Positions 7,280 to 7,402 of a DNA stretch of 7,402 nucleotides are shown here, piece after piece. The DNA comes from Bacillota bacterium. GTDB taxonomy: Bacteria > Bacillota > Sulfobacillia > Sulfobacillales > Sulfobacillaceae. The notes beneath the pieces were generated by a model. It worked only from the letters and a program-made list of their open reading frames with translations, did not search any database and had not been told where the DNA came from. Made by a program: the position numbers and the translations under genes. The stretch is from contig JAKADI010000070.1 of NCBI GenBank assembly GCA_021820675.1, forward strand, positions 1-7,402. The letters are read 5' to 3'. Position 1 is the stretch's first letter, and each line of letters starts with the position of its first letter.

Positions 7280-7402
7280 TTATCCTACGGTGTCAAGATT
7301 TCTGACTAAGTGCGCGTTTTCTTGAATAAATTCACGCCGGGACTCGACTTTCTCCCCCATGAGAACGCCGAATATCCAATCGGCCGCAACCGCATCCTCT
7401 AG
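7280..7402 (-). CDS. gyrB: DNA gyrase subunit B, C-terminal fragment (cut by window edge)
   Basis: The last 40 codons of a gene entering from the right edge read [20 protein letters not shown], then [20 protein letters not shown], then TAA. This is the typical GyrB ending in Gram-positive bacteria: the segment with LMG-KVE-RR-FI-NA followed by NLD matches the end of the TOPRIM-containing C-terminal half, which contacts GyrA. GyrB supplies the ATPase and the metal-binding TOPRIM part of gyrase. The stop is 15 nt before the gyrA ATG, and the gyrA ribosome site starts 3 nt past this stop, so the two are co-transcribed. ParE has a similar C-terminus, but direct linkage to gyrA decides for gyrB. 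The catalytic domains lie outside the window. Confidence 0.93.
   Translation of the reverse strand, partial: LEDAVAADWIFGVLMGEKVESRREFIQENAHLVRNLDTVG

Overview
This window is a chromosomal housekeeping segment from a Gram-positive, Firmicutes-type (Bacillota) bacterium. Every supported gene lies on the minus strand, so the biological order runs from the right end to the left end. The order gyrB - gyrA - pdxS - pdxT - [T-box] - mtnA - serS - tRNA-Ser - tRNA-Ser - tRNA-Arg resembles the origin-proximal region of bacilli and clostridia, where pdxST-serS and serine tRNA genes sit close to gyrBA. Three things support Firmicutes: the T-box leader, strong GGAGG-type ribosome binding sites, and CCA encoded in all three tRNA genes. 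A Sulfobacillus-like lineage is a guess from the moderate base composition and protein flavour; the sequence does not prove it.

Layout, in transcription order. (1) 7402-4820: the last 40 codons of gyrB, then gyrA 15 nt later; together these encode DNA gyrase. (2) 4752-3268: pdxS and pdxT, the two subunits of PLP synthase, joined with no gap (TAA directly followed by ATG). No convincing promoter or terminator lies between gyrA and pdxS, so gyrBA-pdxST may be one transcript. It ends at a strong intrinsic terminator (3224-3257). (3) 3222-2957: a promoter and a complete T-box leader with its own terminator. The leader reads as serine-specific by two independent marks: a UCC specifier codon, and a UGGC bulge that complements the G73 discriminator of tRNA-Ser. 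(4) 2921-524: mtnA (methylthioribose-1-phosphate isomerase), then serS (seryl-tRNA synthetase). The serine T-box therefore controls serS through an interposed methionine-salvage gene. (5) 437-44: tRNA-Ser(UGA), tRNA-Ser(GCU) and tRNA-Arg(ACG), closed by an intrinsic terminator.

The genes form two functional blocks: gyrase plus vitamin B6 synthesis, and a serine-translation block (serS, two tRNA-Ser genes and a tRNA-Ser-sensing leader) that includes mtnA. I see no mobile element, CRISPR array, phage gene or defence system. The features most worth a second look are the serine T-box in front of mtnA-serS, valine at the quinolone-contact position of GyrA, a compact unusual tRNA-Ser(UGA), and a palindromic extended -10 promoter before tRNA-Ser(GCU). 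The only stretch of more than 300 bases without a gene (2922-3267) is fully accounted for by terminator, promoter and T-box leader. Bases 1-43 hold nothing I can identify.
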